A stretch of 64,000 nucleotides of DNA from Eutrophocola sp964601805 (GTDB lineage Bacteria > Pseudomonadota > Gammaproteobacteria > Pseudomonadales > Pseudohongiellaceae): NCBI GenBank assembly GCA_964601805.1, contig CAZROW010000001.1, forward strand, positions 1-64,000, given 5' to 3'. The position numbers and the translations under genes are program-made. Shown here piece after piece: positions 25,412 to 34,466 of the stretch; the stretch's first letter is position 1; every line of letters starts with the position of its first letter. The notes below the pieces were generated by a model that worked only from the letters and a program-made list of their open reading frames with translations, had not been told where the DNA came from and did no database searches.

Positions 25412-26155
25412 TCAGGCTTCCTCTCCGGCAGAGCTGAGCACGGAAGCCAGGGTGTCGGGACAGGACAGGAAAGGACTGTGGTCTGCATCCAGCTGGATCA
25501 TTTCATCACAGCCCTGGCGGGTAAGCATGCTGCGCTGGTGTCTGATCGGAATCACCTGGTCATCCAGGCAGCAGATATAGGTTTTCGGGACCTGGCCAAA
25601 ACGTTTTGCATCCAGGGTGACTTTACCAGTCAGCGGCAAGGTTGCCTGCGCCGGTAATTCAGCAGGGATGCTGGAGGCCAGCTGATCAGGACAGCGGTTG
25701 TAAAACAGGGGCCGAATGTCCCCGGGACTGATGGTGCAGGTGCGTTTATTGGCCGACATTTGCATGGCTGATTCAACCGGTGCCGCTGTGCCTTGTTCGC
25801 GGTTGGCTGCTATCACATCAAACAGGCTCTGGTTGTTGCAGGGCAGATAGGCGCACAAATACACCAGGCGCCTGATTTTATCCGGCAACATCTCGGCAAC
25901 CTGTGAAATTACCATGCCGCTCATGCTGTGCCCGACCAGGATCACTTGCCCATCAATACCCTCAATGATATCGGCAATGGCGTCGCAGTAAGTGTTCAGG
26001 GTGATTCGGCTATTGCCTGGTTGTTGTTCGCCATGGCCGGGCAGGTCAGGACGCAGAACCGTGTGACCCCTGGCTTCCAGGCAGGGAACCAGGTGCTGCC
26101 AGCATGTTGCATCATGCCAGGCGCCGTGAACCAGGACGAAGCAATGCTTGCCCAG
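25412..26155 (-). CDS. Alpha/beta hydrolase (plant-esterase-like), apparently CTG-started
   Basis: The frame encodes 247 residues beginning LGKHCFVLVHGAWHDATCW. It contains the oxyanion-hole HGAW (residues 10-13), the nucleophile S77 in GHSMSG and a catalytic-His region DADHSPF, typical of the methylesterase/hydroxynitrile-lyase-like group. No ATG, GTG or TTG precedes HGAW in frame. The only well-placed codon is CTG at 26155, 6 nt after AAGGA and directly behind the cysE stop. An internal GTG at 25945 would drop the oxyanion hole and is unlikely. Translational coupling with cysE is inferred; substrate unknown. Confidence 0.7.
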   Translation of the reverse strand: MGKHCFVLVHGAWHDATCWQHLVPCLEARGHTVLRPDLPGHGEQQPGNSRITLNTYCDAIADIIEGIDGQVILVGHSMSGMVISQVAEMLPDKIRRLVYLCAYLPCNNQSLFDVIAANREQGTAAPVESAMQMSANKRTCTISPGDIRPLFYNRCPDQLASSIPAELPAQATLPLTGKVTLDAKRFGQVPKTYICCLDDQVIPIRHQRSMLTRQGCDEMIQLDADHSPFLSCPDTLASVLSSAGEEA

Positions 26156-26157
26156 GG

Positions 26158-26940
26158 TCAGTCCTTGTCCTTGAGATAGTGATCCATCTCAAGCGCCGGC
26201 TGCTCGGTGCGGGGACGACCGGCAAGTTTTGCCGGTACACCGACTACTGTCGTATGGGCTTCGACATCTTCAAGAACCACGGCTCCGGAACCGACCCAGG
26301 CGCCTTCACCGACAACCACGTTGCCCAGTACATGGGCGCCGGCCCCGATCAGCACGCCGGTACGAATCTTGGGATGCCTGTCGCCGTCTTCCTTGCCGGT
26401 ACCGCCCAGGGTCACCCCCTGGAGAATGGAAATATTGTCATCAAGGACGCTGGTTTCACCGATAACGATGCCGGTTCCGTGGTCCAGCAGAATGCCGGTA
26501 CCGATGCGGGCAGCAGGGTGGATATCGACAGCGAAGACCTCGGAGACGCGGCTTTGCAGGAACAGGGACATACCTTTCCTGTCCTGGTTCCAGAGCCAGT
26601 GGAAGACCCGGTAGGCCTGCAGCGCCTGAAAACCCTTGAAATAGAGCAGGGCAGTGGAGTAGCACTTGACCGCCGGGTCACGCTGGCGAACAGCCAGCAG
26701 ATCCTTGGTGGTGGCCTCGATGATGGCCGGATCGGAGCGCAATGCTTCATCAAACACCGTTTTCAGCGCGGATACGGGCATTTCCTCGATGGCCAGCTTG
26801 ACGGAAAGCAGTTCACTGAGTGCAGAAGTGAGGTCTGAATGTGCCAGGATACGGCGGCTCAGGTAATTGCCAAGATCAGGCTCCCGCAGCAGCTGGTCGC
26901 TGATTTCGTCCCGGATTGTGCCCCAAAGGTCGTTGTCCAT
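26158..26940 (-). CDS. cysE: Serine O-acetyltransferase CysE
   Basis: Acetylates L-serine with acetyl-CoA, the committed step of cysteine synthesis in the cytosol. It has 260 residues: an N-terminal helical SAT domain (LWGTIRDEISDQLLREPDLG) and a C-terminal left-handed beta-helix of hexapeptide repeats with DIHPAARIGTGILLDHGTG, VIGETSVLDDNISILQGVTL and GTGKEDGDRHPKI. The catalytic His/Asp environment (DIHP, DHGTG) is intact. The C-terminal tail is elongated. The gene is divergent from gpsA, and its stop codon abuts the hydrolase frame. Confidence 0.95.
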   Translation of the reverse strand: MDNDLWGTIRDEISDQLLREPDLGNYLSRRILAHSDLTSALSELLSVKLAIEEMPVSALKTVFDEALRSDPAIIEATTKDLLAVRQRDPAVKCYSTALLYFKGFQALQAYRVFHWLWNQDRKGMSLFLQSRVSEVFAVDIHPAARIGTGILLDHGTGIVIGETSVLDDNISILQGVTLGGTGKEDGDRHPKIRTGVLIGAGAHVLGNVVVGEGAWVGSGAVVLEDVEAHTTVVGVPAKLAGRPRTEQPALEMDHYLKDKD

Positions 26941-26976
26941 GTCAGGCTGCCCTTGCCAGTATCTGAAGGGGTAGCG

Positions 26977-27006
26977 ATTCTATAGTAAGTGCAGGTACTC
27001 CTACAA
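26977..27006 (-). promoter_or_regulatory. Possible promoter of cysE
   Basis: On the minus strand TTGTAG (27006-27001), an 18-nt spacer and TAGAAT (26982-26977) form a sigma-70-like element 37 bp before the cysE start. The same CGATTCTATAGT string recurs upstream of the second moxR gene. Confidence 0.45.
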
Positions 27007-27124
27007 CACGATAATCCCTGGCCCAAGCTGGTTTATACCGGGTATCCCTGTTATCTTTCCGCGCACATAACGGCCCGGGTATTTTTTGACCCGGTGACCC
27101 GGCAGTAATCAGAGAAAGACCATT

Positions 27125-28150
27125 ATGTCAGTAAAAAATGTAGCGGTTCTCGGTGGTGGCAGTTTTGGCACCGTTATCGCCAACATCATTGCCCATAACG
27201 GGCATAAAACCCTGCTGTGGATGCGTGACATCGAGCAGGTGAACTCGCTCAACAAGCTTCACGAAAATGTCACCTACCTGCCTGGCTACAAGGTACACGA
27301 GGACGTGGTTGCCACTTCTGACCTGGAAGAGGCTGTCAAAGGTGTCGATCTTATTTTCGTGGCAGTACCCAGCAGCAGTTTTCGCGAAGTCGTCAGACAG
27401 ATGAAACCGCTGGTGAATGAAGACGTGATTCTTGTCAGTCTGACCAAGGGGATCGAGGCCAGGACCTTTGCCCTGATGAGCCAGATACTGGAAGAAGAAA
27501 CCAACAATCCCCGCATTGCGGTGCTCAGTGGCCCCAACCTGGCGAAGGAAATTACCGCGAGTAGCCCGACCGGCGCCGTCGTGGCCAGTGCAGATCCGGC
27601 TGTCGTCAATGAAGTGCAGAATGTGCTGCGTTCAGACAGTTTTCGCGTGTACGCGAATTCCGACATGCTGGGCGTGGAGCTTGGGGGCTCCCTGAAAAAT
27701 ATTTACGCCATCATTGCCGGCCTGGCAGAGGCTGTCGGCATGGGGCATAACACCAATGCCATGCTGGTGACCCGCAGTCTCACCGAAATGGCCCGCTTTG
27801 GCGTGGCTTTTGGCGCCGACCCCATGACTTTCCTGGGACTGTCCGGTGTCGGCGACCTGATAGCCACCTGTTCTTCGCCCCTGTCCCGCAATTTCCGGAT
27901 AGGTAAGGCGCTGGGTGAAGGCAAGGATATTGATCTTGTGATCAGCGAAATGGACCAGGTGGCCGAAGGGGTGAATACCCTGAAACAGGTCAAGGACAAG
28001 GCCGATGCCCTGGGCGTACAGATGCCCCTGGTGAACGGCTTGTACGAAATAGTCTACAACAATCAAACGGTTGACCATATAATAAGGTCACTAATGCTGG
28101 AGGAGCAGGGACTGGATGTCGAGTTTGCGGCCGATCGGCCACAGGCCTGA
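27125..28150 (+). CDS. gpsA: Glycerol-3-phosphate dehydrogenase [NAD(P)+] GpsA
   Basis: Reduces dihydroxyacetone phosphate to sn-glycerol-3-phosphate for phospholipid synthesis (341 aa). An N-terminal Rossmann motif VLGGGSFGTVIANIIAHNGH is followed by VAVPSSSFREVV, VLSGPNLAKEI, the catalytic-lysine segment GVELGGSLKNIYAI and the substrate loop SRNFRIGKALGEG. Length and motifs are complete. DUF4389 and sixA genes follow on the same strand with short gaps. Confidence 0.96.
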   Translation: MSVKNVAVLGGGSFGTVIANIIAHNGHKTLLWMRDIEQVNSLNKLHENVTYLPGYKVHEDVVATSDLEEAVKGVDLIFVAVPSSSFREVVRQMKPLVNEDVILVSLTKGIEARTFALMSQILEEETNNPRIAVLSGPNLAKEITASSPTGAVVASADPAVVNEVQNVLRSDSFRVYANSDMLGVELGGSLKNIYAIIAGLAEAVGMGHNTNAMLVTRSLTEMARFGVAFGADPMTFLGLSGVGDLIATCSSPLSRNFRIGKALGEGKDIDLVISEMDQVAEGVNTLKQVKDKADALGVQMPLVNGLYEIVYNNQTVDHIIRSLMLEEQGLDVEFAADRPQA

Positions 28151-28216
28151 CGTTGCACGAATAAACGTGCCAGGCAGTGTCAGACACTGCCAATGATAAT
28201 TGCCCGGAGAAATATC

Positions 28217-28825
28217 ATGAGTGATGACAAGGCAGAAGAAATCAAACGCAATATCCTTTCCCCCGCACAATGGATTCGCATCCTGTACATGGCGTTCTAC
28301 GCCGTTGCCTGCTGGGTACTGTTGTTCGTCTTACCCGTAATCATTGTTTGCCAGATTATCATCAGCCTGATCACAGGTATTGATAACCGTAACCTGAGGG
28401 ATTTTGGCAAGGCATTGTCCGACTATTTCCACCAGGCCATGGATTTCCTGGTCTATGCCTCGGATGACAGACCCTGGCCGTTTACAGACGGCGAAGACCT
28501 GGGTGATGCCGGTTTCGATGCTGATAAAGATGATGACGACGATGACGATGACGACGATGACGATGATGAAAGTGATGATGATAAAGGTGGCAGCAGTAGC
28601 AGTACGCCTGACGTCGGCGCTTCCACAATGGACGATACCCGGGAATCAGCGACCGGTACGTCAGTTGATAATGACACAGCGGACGACACTGACACTGAAA
28701 CCAAAGATCGTGGCGACGATGTCTTCTCTGACATCAGCTTTACCGGGGACCAAGGCAGTGATGCCGGAAAAGCGTCTGGTGGGGATAATGCTGACGATGA
28801 TGACAATAAAAAAGATCCCGCCTGA
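28217..28825 (+). CDS. DUF4389 membrane protein with long acidic tail
   Basis: A 202-residue protein. The N-terminal DUF4389 part has a hydrophobic stretch (MAFYAVACWVLLFVLPVIIV and onward, about 24-56) and the motif RNLRDFGKALSDYFHQAMDFLVYASDD. From about residue 95, the chain becomes a highly acidic, disordered tail that includes a run of 13 consecutive Asp, followed by Ser/Thr/Asp-rich sequence. I start it at ATG 28217 (GGAGAAAT upstream) rather than at the ATG 24 bp earlier. Function of DUF4389 is unknown. Confidence 0.8.
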   Translation: MSDDKAEEIKRNILSPAQWIRILYMAFYAVACWVLLFVLPVIIVCQIIISLITGIDNRNLRDFGKALSDYFHQAMDFLVYASDDRPWPFTDGEDLGDAGFDADKDDDDDDDDDDDDDESDDDKGGSSSSTPDVGASTMDDTRESATGTSVDNDTADDTDTETKDRGDDVFSDISFTGDQGSDAGKASGGDNADDDDNKKDPA

Positions 28826-28853
28826 GAACTCTCCAATTTGTGAATAATCCTGA

Positions 28854-29339
28854 ATGAATTTGTTGTTACTGCGCCACGGTGAAGCAGAGTCTGTCGCTTC
28901 CACTGATCATGGCCGTCAATTGACTGAAGCCGGCTTTGACGAAATCGAAAACGTGGCCAGGCAGTTTGCCACCCGCCACCTGCAGATAGACCGTTGTTTT
29001 GTCAGTCCCGCCTTGCGTGCAAGGCAAACCGCTGACACGTTCCTGGCCCAGATATTCAATGCGCCCGAGGCAGAAATCCTCGAGGCCCTGGATCCCGGCC
29101 AGCGTGCTGCCCAGGTAATGAGTGCACTGGGAAGCCTGGAGGGGGGCAATATCCTGCTGGTAGGTCACAATCCCTTGCTCTCGGAATTGCTCGTGCTATT
29201 AACTGACGGCAATATCGATAACCTGCATATCCTGGAAACGGGCAACCTGGCCTGTGTTTCCCTCGACATCCTCGGACTTGGCATGGGTGACTGTGCTTTT
29301 GTCCTTGAACCAGACATGGCCAGGGCCGCGTCCAGCTAG
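28854..29339 (+). CDS. sixA: Phosphohistidine phosphatase SixA
   Basis: A small (161 aa) histidine-phosphatase superfamily member. The catalytic R7-H8-G9 in LLLLRHGEAES accepts the phosphate. CFVSPALRARQTAD supplies the second conserved Arg and ILLVGHNPLLSEL supplies the second catalytic His. In E. coli SixA dephosphorylates histidine-phosphorylated proteins such as NPr. Here it lies 28 bp after the DUF4389 gene and 15 bp before a hydrolase, probably in one operon. Confidence 0.92.
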   Translation: MNLLLLRHGEAESVASTDHGRQLTEAGFDEIENVARQFATRHLQIDRCFVSPALRARQTADTFLAQIFNAPEAEILEALDPGQRAAQVMSALGSLEGGNILLVGHNPLLSELLVLLTDGNIDNLHILETGNLACVSLDILGLGMGDCAFVLEPDMARAASS

Positions 29340-29354
29340 GTTGCTGCATGAACC

Positions 29355-30206
29355 ATGAAGACCTCTGAACGTGTCATCCAGGCAGGTGACCTGCCACTTG
29401 CCATCAAAACCTGGGGTGATCCCAAAAACCAACCCGTGCTGGCATTGCATGGCTGGCAGGATAATGCCGCCACCTTTGACCGCCTGATACCGCTTTTCCC
29501 TGACTATTACTGGATCGTGCCGGATTTGCCCGGTCATGGTCAGTCGCAGCACAGGGGGCACGCTGCTGATTATTCCATCTGGCACTACTGTGTCGAAGTG
29601 ATGGCACTGGCTGATGCACTGGGCCTGGAAAAGTTCATCCTCGTGGGGCATTCCATGGGCGGTGGTATTGCCAGCCTGCTTGCCGGCAGTTGCCCGGAAC
29701 GGATTGAGAAACTGGTCCTGCTGGATGTGATAGGCACGATTACCACGCCTGCTGCGAACAGTCCGGCACAGTTGCGCGAGAGTATTGAAAAGCGCACCAG
29801 GCGGCCTTTGCGAAAGGCTGGTCTGTATCCTGACCGCACAGCTGCTGAAGCTGCCCGGGCGAAGGTCGGCGTTACACCGGAAGCTGCCGCCCTGCTGGGT
29901 GAACGCGGTATAGAGGCTGGTGAAGAAGGCTATTACTGGCGCCATGACCAGCGCCTGACTCTCAGGAGCTTAATGAGCCTGGGAGAGGAGCAAATGGCGG
30001 CTTTTCTGGCTGCAATTACCTGCGAGGTCCTGCTGGTTGTCTCAAAAGAGGCTGTTCAGCGTGAAGAGGTGATCAGGGAACGCGCTGCCCTGGTCAAGCG
30101 CATCAGGACAGTGCATTTCGACGGTGGTCATCACCAGCATCTTGATGGTGATGTGGCCGCCATTGCCGCCTGTATGCGCGATTTTCTCGAGGGTTCGGGT
30201 ACCTAG
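29355..30206 (+). CDS. Alpha/beta hydrolase (serine hydrolase-like)
   Basis: A 283-residue cytosolic hydrolase. The core shows LALHGWQDNAATFDRL (oxyanion HGW), PDLPGHGQS, the nucleophile S100 in LVGHSMGGGIASL and a C-terminal catalytic-His segment HFDGGHHQHLDGD. The overall pattern resembles the SERHL/MEST-type hydrolases near housekeeping genes in Pseudomonas relatives. Substrate unknown. The gene ends 1 bp before the convergent folE stop, leaving no room for a separate terminator. Confidence 0.85.
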   Translation: MKTSERVIQAGDLPLAIKTWGDPKNQPVLALHGWQDNAATFDRLIPLFPDYYWIVPDLPGHGQSQHRGHAADYSIWHYCVEVMALADALGLEKFILVGHSMGGGIASLLAGSCPERIEKLVLLDVIGTITTPAANSPAQLRESIEKRTRRPLRKAGLYPDRTAAEAARAKVGVTPEAAALLGERGIEAGEEGYYWRHDQRLTLRSLMSLGEEQMAAFLAAITCEVLLVVSKEAVQREEVIRERAALVKRIRTVHFDGGHHQHLDGDVAAIAACMRDFLEGSGT

Positions 30207-30207
30207 C

Positions 30208-30762
30208 TCAGTCTATCAGTGAGAGGAATTCCGTGCGCGTGCTTTGCTTGTCGCGGAAGGCGCCGAGCATGCACGAGGTGGTCATGCTTGAATTCTGCTT
30301 TTCCACACCTCGCATCATCATGCACATATGCTGGGATTCGACAATCACACCAACGCCCCTGGCATCGGTAATTTCCAGCAGGGTCTCGGCGATCTGCTGT
30401 GTCAGGTGTTCCTGGATTTGCAGGCGGCGGGCAAAGACATCGACAATGCGAGCGACCTTGGACAGGCCAATGACGGTTTCAGAAGGCAGGTAGGCCACAT
30501 GACATTTGCCGATGAAAGGCAGCAGGTGATGTTCGCACAGGGAATACAACTCGATATTCTTGACGATGACCATCTCGTTGGAGGTGGTGGGGAAGAGGGC
30601 ATCATTGACCACTTCCTTGATGTCCTGGGTGTAACCCTGGGTGAGGAAGCGCATGGCTTCAGCGGCACGTGCCGGTGTCCCTTTCAGGCCATGCCTGTCC
30701 AGGTCTTCACCAACACCCTCTATAATTTTGGCATATGCCTCTTCTAAGGTATTGTCCTGCAT
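30208..30762 (-). CDS. folE: GTP cyclohydrolase I FolE
   Basis: Converts GTP to 7,8-dihydroneopterin triphosphate, the first step of folate synthesis (184 aa). Zinc-ligand motifs are present: SLCEHHLLPFIGKCHVAYLP and SQHMCMMMRGVEKQNSSM. TPARAAEAMRFLTQGY at the N-terminus is typical. It stands alone on the minus strand. FolC, a later folate enzyme, is encoded at 43944. Confidence 0.95.
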   Translation of the reverse strand: MQDNTLEEAYAKIIEGVGEDLDRHGLKGTPARAAEAMRFLTQGYTQDIKEVVNDALFPTTSNEMVIVKNIELYSLCEHHLLPFIGKCHVAYLPSETVIGLSKVARIVDVFARRLQIQEHLTQQIAETLLEITDARGVGVIVESQHMCMMMRGVEKQNSSMTTSCMLGAFRDKQSTRTEFLSLID

Positions 30763-30866
30763 GGAATTTTCAGTCTTTTTTTATCTCGTTATAGCCCTTT
30801 CAAAAGGGCCCAATATCAGTAAACTGCGCACCCTACGCGAATCTTTCTGCGGGGTAAAGAAAATCT

Positions 30867-31751
30867 GTGAAAAATGAAGTACCTGAAACCGTCGGTCATT
30901 GCATCGCATTGCTGGGCAGGGAATTCGCCGAATCCGACCTGTTTTTCGGTCACGGCACCGAACATCCCGATGCTGAAGCCCAGTGGCTGGTTTGCAGTGT
31001 TCTTACGCAGCAAACTGTCGAAGAGATTACAGCGCAAACACCGGTTTCCCCGCAGCAGTGGCAAGCGATGGCAGCGCTTGCCCAACGCCGTATTGCTGAA
31101 AAAATCCCGCTGGCCTACCTGCTCAGGGAGGCCTGGTTTTATGGTCACTGTTTTTACGTGGATGAAAGAGTGCTGGTGCCCCGGTCACCCATTGCCGAGC
31201 TCATAGACAATGGCTTCGAACCCCTGCTGGATCACAAGCCGGCAACCATTCTGGACTTGTGCTGCGGCGGCGGTTGTATCGGCATCGCCTGCGCACTGGC
31301 CTTTCCTGGCAGCCAGGTGATCCTGGCTGACCTGTCGGCAGACGCCCTGGCGGTAGCCAGGATCAATATCGAGCGTTTTGGCCTGGCAGACCGGGTACAG
31401 ACGCGACAGTCAGACCTGTTTGATGACATTAGCGGGCAGTTTGACCTGGTAGTGAGCAATCCCCCTTATGTACCGGCAGCGGAATACAGGGAACTGCCGG
31501 CCGAATACCGGCATGAGCCGGAAATGGGGCTGGTCAGTGACCAGGAGGGGCTGGCTATTCCATCACGCATCCTGGCGCAGGCTGATGTCCATCTGGCAGA
31601 AGATGGCTTGCTGGTACTGGAAACAGGCTATACCTGGCCCGCCCTGGATGCCGCTTTTCCGAATCTGCCTTTCCTGTGGCTGGACTTCGAACATGGCGGG
31701 GAAGGGGTGTGCGCCCTGACCAGGGAACAGCTGGTGTCGGGTAAGCGCTAA
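30867..31751 (+). CDS. prmB: Ribosomal protein L3 N5-glutamine methyltransferase PrmB
   Basis: SAM-dependent methyltransferase of the HemK family (294 aa). It starts with GTG at 30867; GGGGTAAAGA lies upstream. Motif I is LDLCCGGGCIGIACA and the Gln-binding catalytic motif is NPPYVP. The N-terminal helical substrate domain fits PrmB rather than PrmC, and the position just before aroC is the usual prmB place. The spacer before it contains only a small GCCCTT/AAGGGC hairpin. Confidence 0.92.
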   Translation: MKNEVPETVGHCIALLGREFAESDLFFGHGTEHPDAEAQWLVCSVLTQQTVEEITAQTPVSPQQWQAMAALAQRRIAEKIPLAYLLREAWFYGHCFYVDERVLVPRSPIAELIDNGFEPLLDHKPATILDLCCGGGCIGIACALAFPGSQVILADLSADALAVARINIERFGLADRVQTRQSDLFDDISGQFDLVVSNPPYVPAAEYRELPAEYRHEPEMGLVSDQEGLAIPSRILAQADVHLAEDGLLVLETGYTWPALDAAFPNLPFLWLDFEHGGEGVCALTREQLVSGKR

Positions 31752-31798
31752 GGCACCGGATTAGCTAGATTTTCCAGTAACATTAGGCGGGGCTATGC

Positions 31799-31813
31799 GT
31801 TATAATGCGCGCC
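31799..31813 (+). promoter_or_regulatory. -10 element upstream of aroC
   Basis: GTTATAATGCGCGCC contains a perfect TATAAT (31801-31806) followed by a GC-rich discriminator. The identical 15-mer stands upstream of icd on the other strand. The -35 region is weak (TAACAT, 17-nt spacing). Confidence 0.5.
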
Positions 31814-31859
31814 TTTTTTACTCAGCCATCTTGCGCTTACAAACTCCCGGGTTCTGGAC

Positions 31860-32957
31860 ATGTCAGGCAATTCTATCGGCAAGCTTTTTACAGTGACTTC
31901 CTTTGGTGAAAGTCACGGGCCTGCGCTTGGCTGCATCGTCGATGGCTGTCCGCCAGGATTGGCCCTGTCAGAAGAAGATTTGCAGGCTGACCTGGACAGG
32001 CGTAAGCCCGGCACCAGTCGTTATACGACCCAGAGAAAGGAAGGCGATCAGGTCAAAATACTGTCCGGTGTTTTCGAGGGCCATACGACCGGTACGCCAA
32101 TTGGCATGCTGATCGAGAACCAGGACCAGAAAAGCAAGGATTACAGCAAGATCAAGGACCTGTTCCGGCCCGCCCATGCCGATTACACCTACCAGCAAAA
32201 GTACGGCGTGCGCGATTACCGTGGCGGTGGACGTTCATCGGCCCGTGAAACCGCGATGCGTGTGGCTGCTGGTGCCATTGCCAAGAAATACCTGCAGGAA
32301 AGCGAAGGTATCGTCATTCGTGGCTACCTGTCGCAACTGGGGCCGATCTGCGCCGAACTGGTGGATTGGGACGAAGTAGACAACAACCCGTTCTTCTGCC
32401 CGGATCCGGCCAAAGTGGCGGAAATGGAAGAATACATGGCCGCGCTAGGCAAGGAAGGTAACTCCGTGGGGGCCCGCATCAGCGTGGTCGCCGAAGGGGT
32501 ACCACCGGGCCTGGGCGAACCGGTCTTTGACCGCCTGGATGCTGACCTGGCCCATGCCCTGATGAGCATCAATGCCGTGAAAGGGGTCGAAATCGGGGCC
32601 GGCTTTGCCTCGGTAGGCCAGAAAGGCAGCGATCACCGTGATTTGATCAGCCCGGACGGCTTTCACAGCAATAACGCCGGCGGTGTCCTTGGTGGCATCA
32701 GTTCAGGCCAGGACATCATTGCCCATATTGCCCTGAAACCCACGTCCAGTATCAGGATTCCCGGTGAAACCGTTGATATTGACGGGAATCCGGCCGAAGT
32801 GGTGACAACCGGTCGTCATGATCCCTGTGTCGGGATTCGCGCCACACCGATTGCCGAGGCCATGATGGCGATTATCCTGATGGATCACCTGCTCAGGCAG
32901 CGCGGGCAAAACGGCAAGGTGGTGTCACGGACGCCACGTATACCGGCCAGCAAGTAA
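31860..32957 (+). CDS. aroC: Chorismate synthase AroC
   Basis: FMN-dependent lyase that makes chorismate from EPSP, the last shared step toward Trp, Phe, Tyr and folate (365 aa). Signatures include SFGESHGPALGCIVDGCPPG, SRYTTQRKEGD, RGGGRSSARETAMRVAAGA and GFHSNNAGGVLGGISSGQ. It supplies the trpFBA products encoded downstream and the p-aminobenzoate part of folate. Confidence 0.97.
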   Translation: MSGNSIGKLFTVTSFGESHGPALGCIVDGCPPGLALSEEDLQADLDRRKPGTSRYTTQRKEGDQVKILSGVFEGHTTGTPIGMLIENQDQKSKDYSKIKDLFRPAHADYTYQQKYGVRDYRGGGRSSARETAMRVAAGAIAKKYLQESEGIVIRGYLSQLGPICAELVDWDEVDNNPFFCPDPAKVAEMEEYMAALGKEGNSVGARISVVAEGVPPGLGEPVFDRLDADLAHALMSINAVKGVEIGAGFASVGQKGSDHRDLISPDGFHSNNAGGVLGGISSGQDIIAHIALKPTSSIRIPGETVDIDGNPAEVVTTGRHDPCVGIRATPIAEAMMAIILMDHLLRQRGQNGKVVSRTPRIPASK

Positions 32958-33006
32958 AAGCACTTTAAGAAACCTTAATAACTATCTGTTTTATAAGAGA
33001 AATATT

Positions 33007-34434
33007 ATGTCTGGAATGACTTTGTACGATAAATTGTGGAACAGCCACCTGGTGAAGGATCTGGATGACGGGACCTCCCTCATCTATATCGACCTGCACT
33101 TCCTGCACGAAGTGACCTCGCCACAGGCCTTTGAGGGGCTACGCCTGGCCGGGCGCAAACCCTGGCGTGCCGATGCCAACATGGCTACGCCGGACCACAA
33201 TGTGCCCACGACCACGGATGAACGCTCGCGCGGCGTGGAAGGCATTATCGACCCGGTCTCCAAGATCCAGGTGAAGTCACTGGACAGCAACTGCGATGAA
33301 TTCGGCATCAGCGAGTTCCATATCGATGATCCCCGGCACGGTATTGTCCACGTGATCGGACCGGAGCAGGGCAGAACCCTGCCGGGCATGACCATTGTCT
33401 GCGGTGATTCCCATACGTCCACCCACGGTGCCCTGGGTGCCCTGGCCCACGGTATCGGGACTTCCGAGGTGGAACATGTGCTGGCTACCCAGTGCCTGGT
33501 CCAGAAAAAGGCCAAGAATATGCTGATCCAGGTCAATGGCCAGCTGAGCCCGCATGTCACGGCCAAGGACGTCGTGCTGGCCATCATCGGGCATATCGGC
33601 ACCGCAGGTGGTACCGGTTACACCATCGAATTTGGCGGAGAAGCCATCCGCTCGCTGTCCGTGGAAGGCCGCATGACCGTCTGCAACATGGCCATTGAGG
33701 CAGGTGCCCGTGCCGGCATCGTGGCGGTGGACGAGAAAACCATTGAATACGTCAAGGGACGCCCGTTTGCGCCTACCGGTGAACTCTGGGAGCAGGCCGC
33801 AGCGGCCTGGCAGGACCTGGTCAGTGATGAGGATGCTGTTTTTGACAAGGTTGTGGAACTGGAAGCCGCCGATATCGTGCCCCAGGTCAGTTGGGGAACT
33901 TCTCCCGAGATGGTGGCCCCGGTCACCGGCAATGTGCCCGATCCAGCCAATGCCGCCAATGAAAGCAAGCGCAACAACTACCTGCAGGCCCTGAAATACA
34001 TGGGCCTGGAAGCCGGCACCCCGATCCAGTCAATCATGCTGGACCGTGTCTTCATCGGTTCCTGCACCAATTCCCGGATTGAGGATTTACGTGCTGCTGC
34101 GGCAGTTGTCAAAGGCCGCAAGGTAGCGGCCAATATCAAGGAAGCCCTGGTTGTTCCGGGTTCCGGACTGGTCAAGGTCCAGGCTGAACAGGAAGGACTG
34201 GACCGGATATTTACCGAAGCCGGTCTGCAATGGCGTGAGCCGGGCTGCTCCATGTGCCTGGCCATGAATGCCGACCAATTGGGCGAAGGGGAGCACTGCG
34301 CTTCCACCTCGAACCGCAATTTCGAAGGCCGGCAGGGTTTTGGCGGACGCACCCACCTGGTGAGCCCGGCCATGGCGGCAGCAGCGGCGGTGCACGGTCA
34401 TTTCGTTGATATCCGCGACCTTGAATTACACTAA
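33007..34434 (+). CDS. leuC: 3-isopropylmalate dehydratase large subunit LeuC
   Basis: Aconitase-family [4Fe-4S] subunit isomerising 2- to 3-isopropylmalate in leucine synthesis (475 aa). Cluster ligands lie in VFIGSCTNSRIEDL and EPGCSMCLAMN. IVCGDSHTSTHGALGALAHG and SNRNFEGRQGFGGRTHLVSP are typical. LeuD, its partner, follows 32 bp downstream. Confidence 0.97.
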   Translation: MSGMTLYDKLWNSHLVKDLDDGTSLIYIDLHFLHEVTSPQAFEGLRLAGRKPWRADANMATPDHNVPTTTDERSRGVEGIIDPVSKIQVKSLDSNCDEFGISEFHIDDPRHGIVHVIGPEQGRTLPGMTIVCGDSHTSTHGALGALAHGIGTSEVEHVLATQCLVQKKAKNMLIQVNGQLSPHVTAKDVVLAIIGHIGTAGGTGYTIEFGGEAIRSLSVEGRMTVCNMAIEAGARAGIVAVDEKTIEYVKGRPFAPTGELWEQAAAAWQDLVSDEDAVFDKVVELEAADIVPQVSWGTSPEMVAPVTGNVPDPANAANESKRNNYLQALKYMGLEAGTPIQSIMLDRVFIGSCTNSRIEDLRAAAAVVKGRKVAANIKEALVVPGSGLVKVQAEQEGLDRIFTEAGLQWREPGCSMCLAMNADQLGEGEHCASTSNRNFEGRQGFGGRTHLVSPAMAAAAAVHGHFVDIRDLELH

Positions 34435-34466
34435 TATCATATAAAACAGTACGTTAGAGAAAAGAC

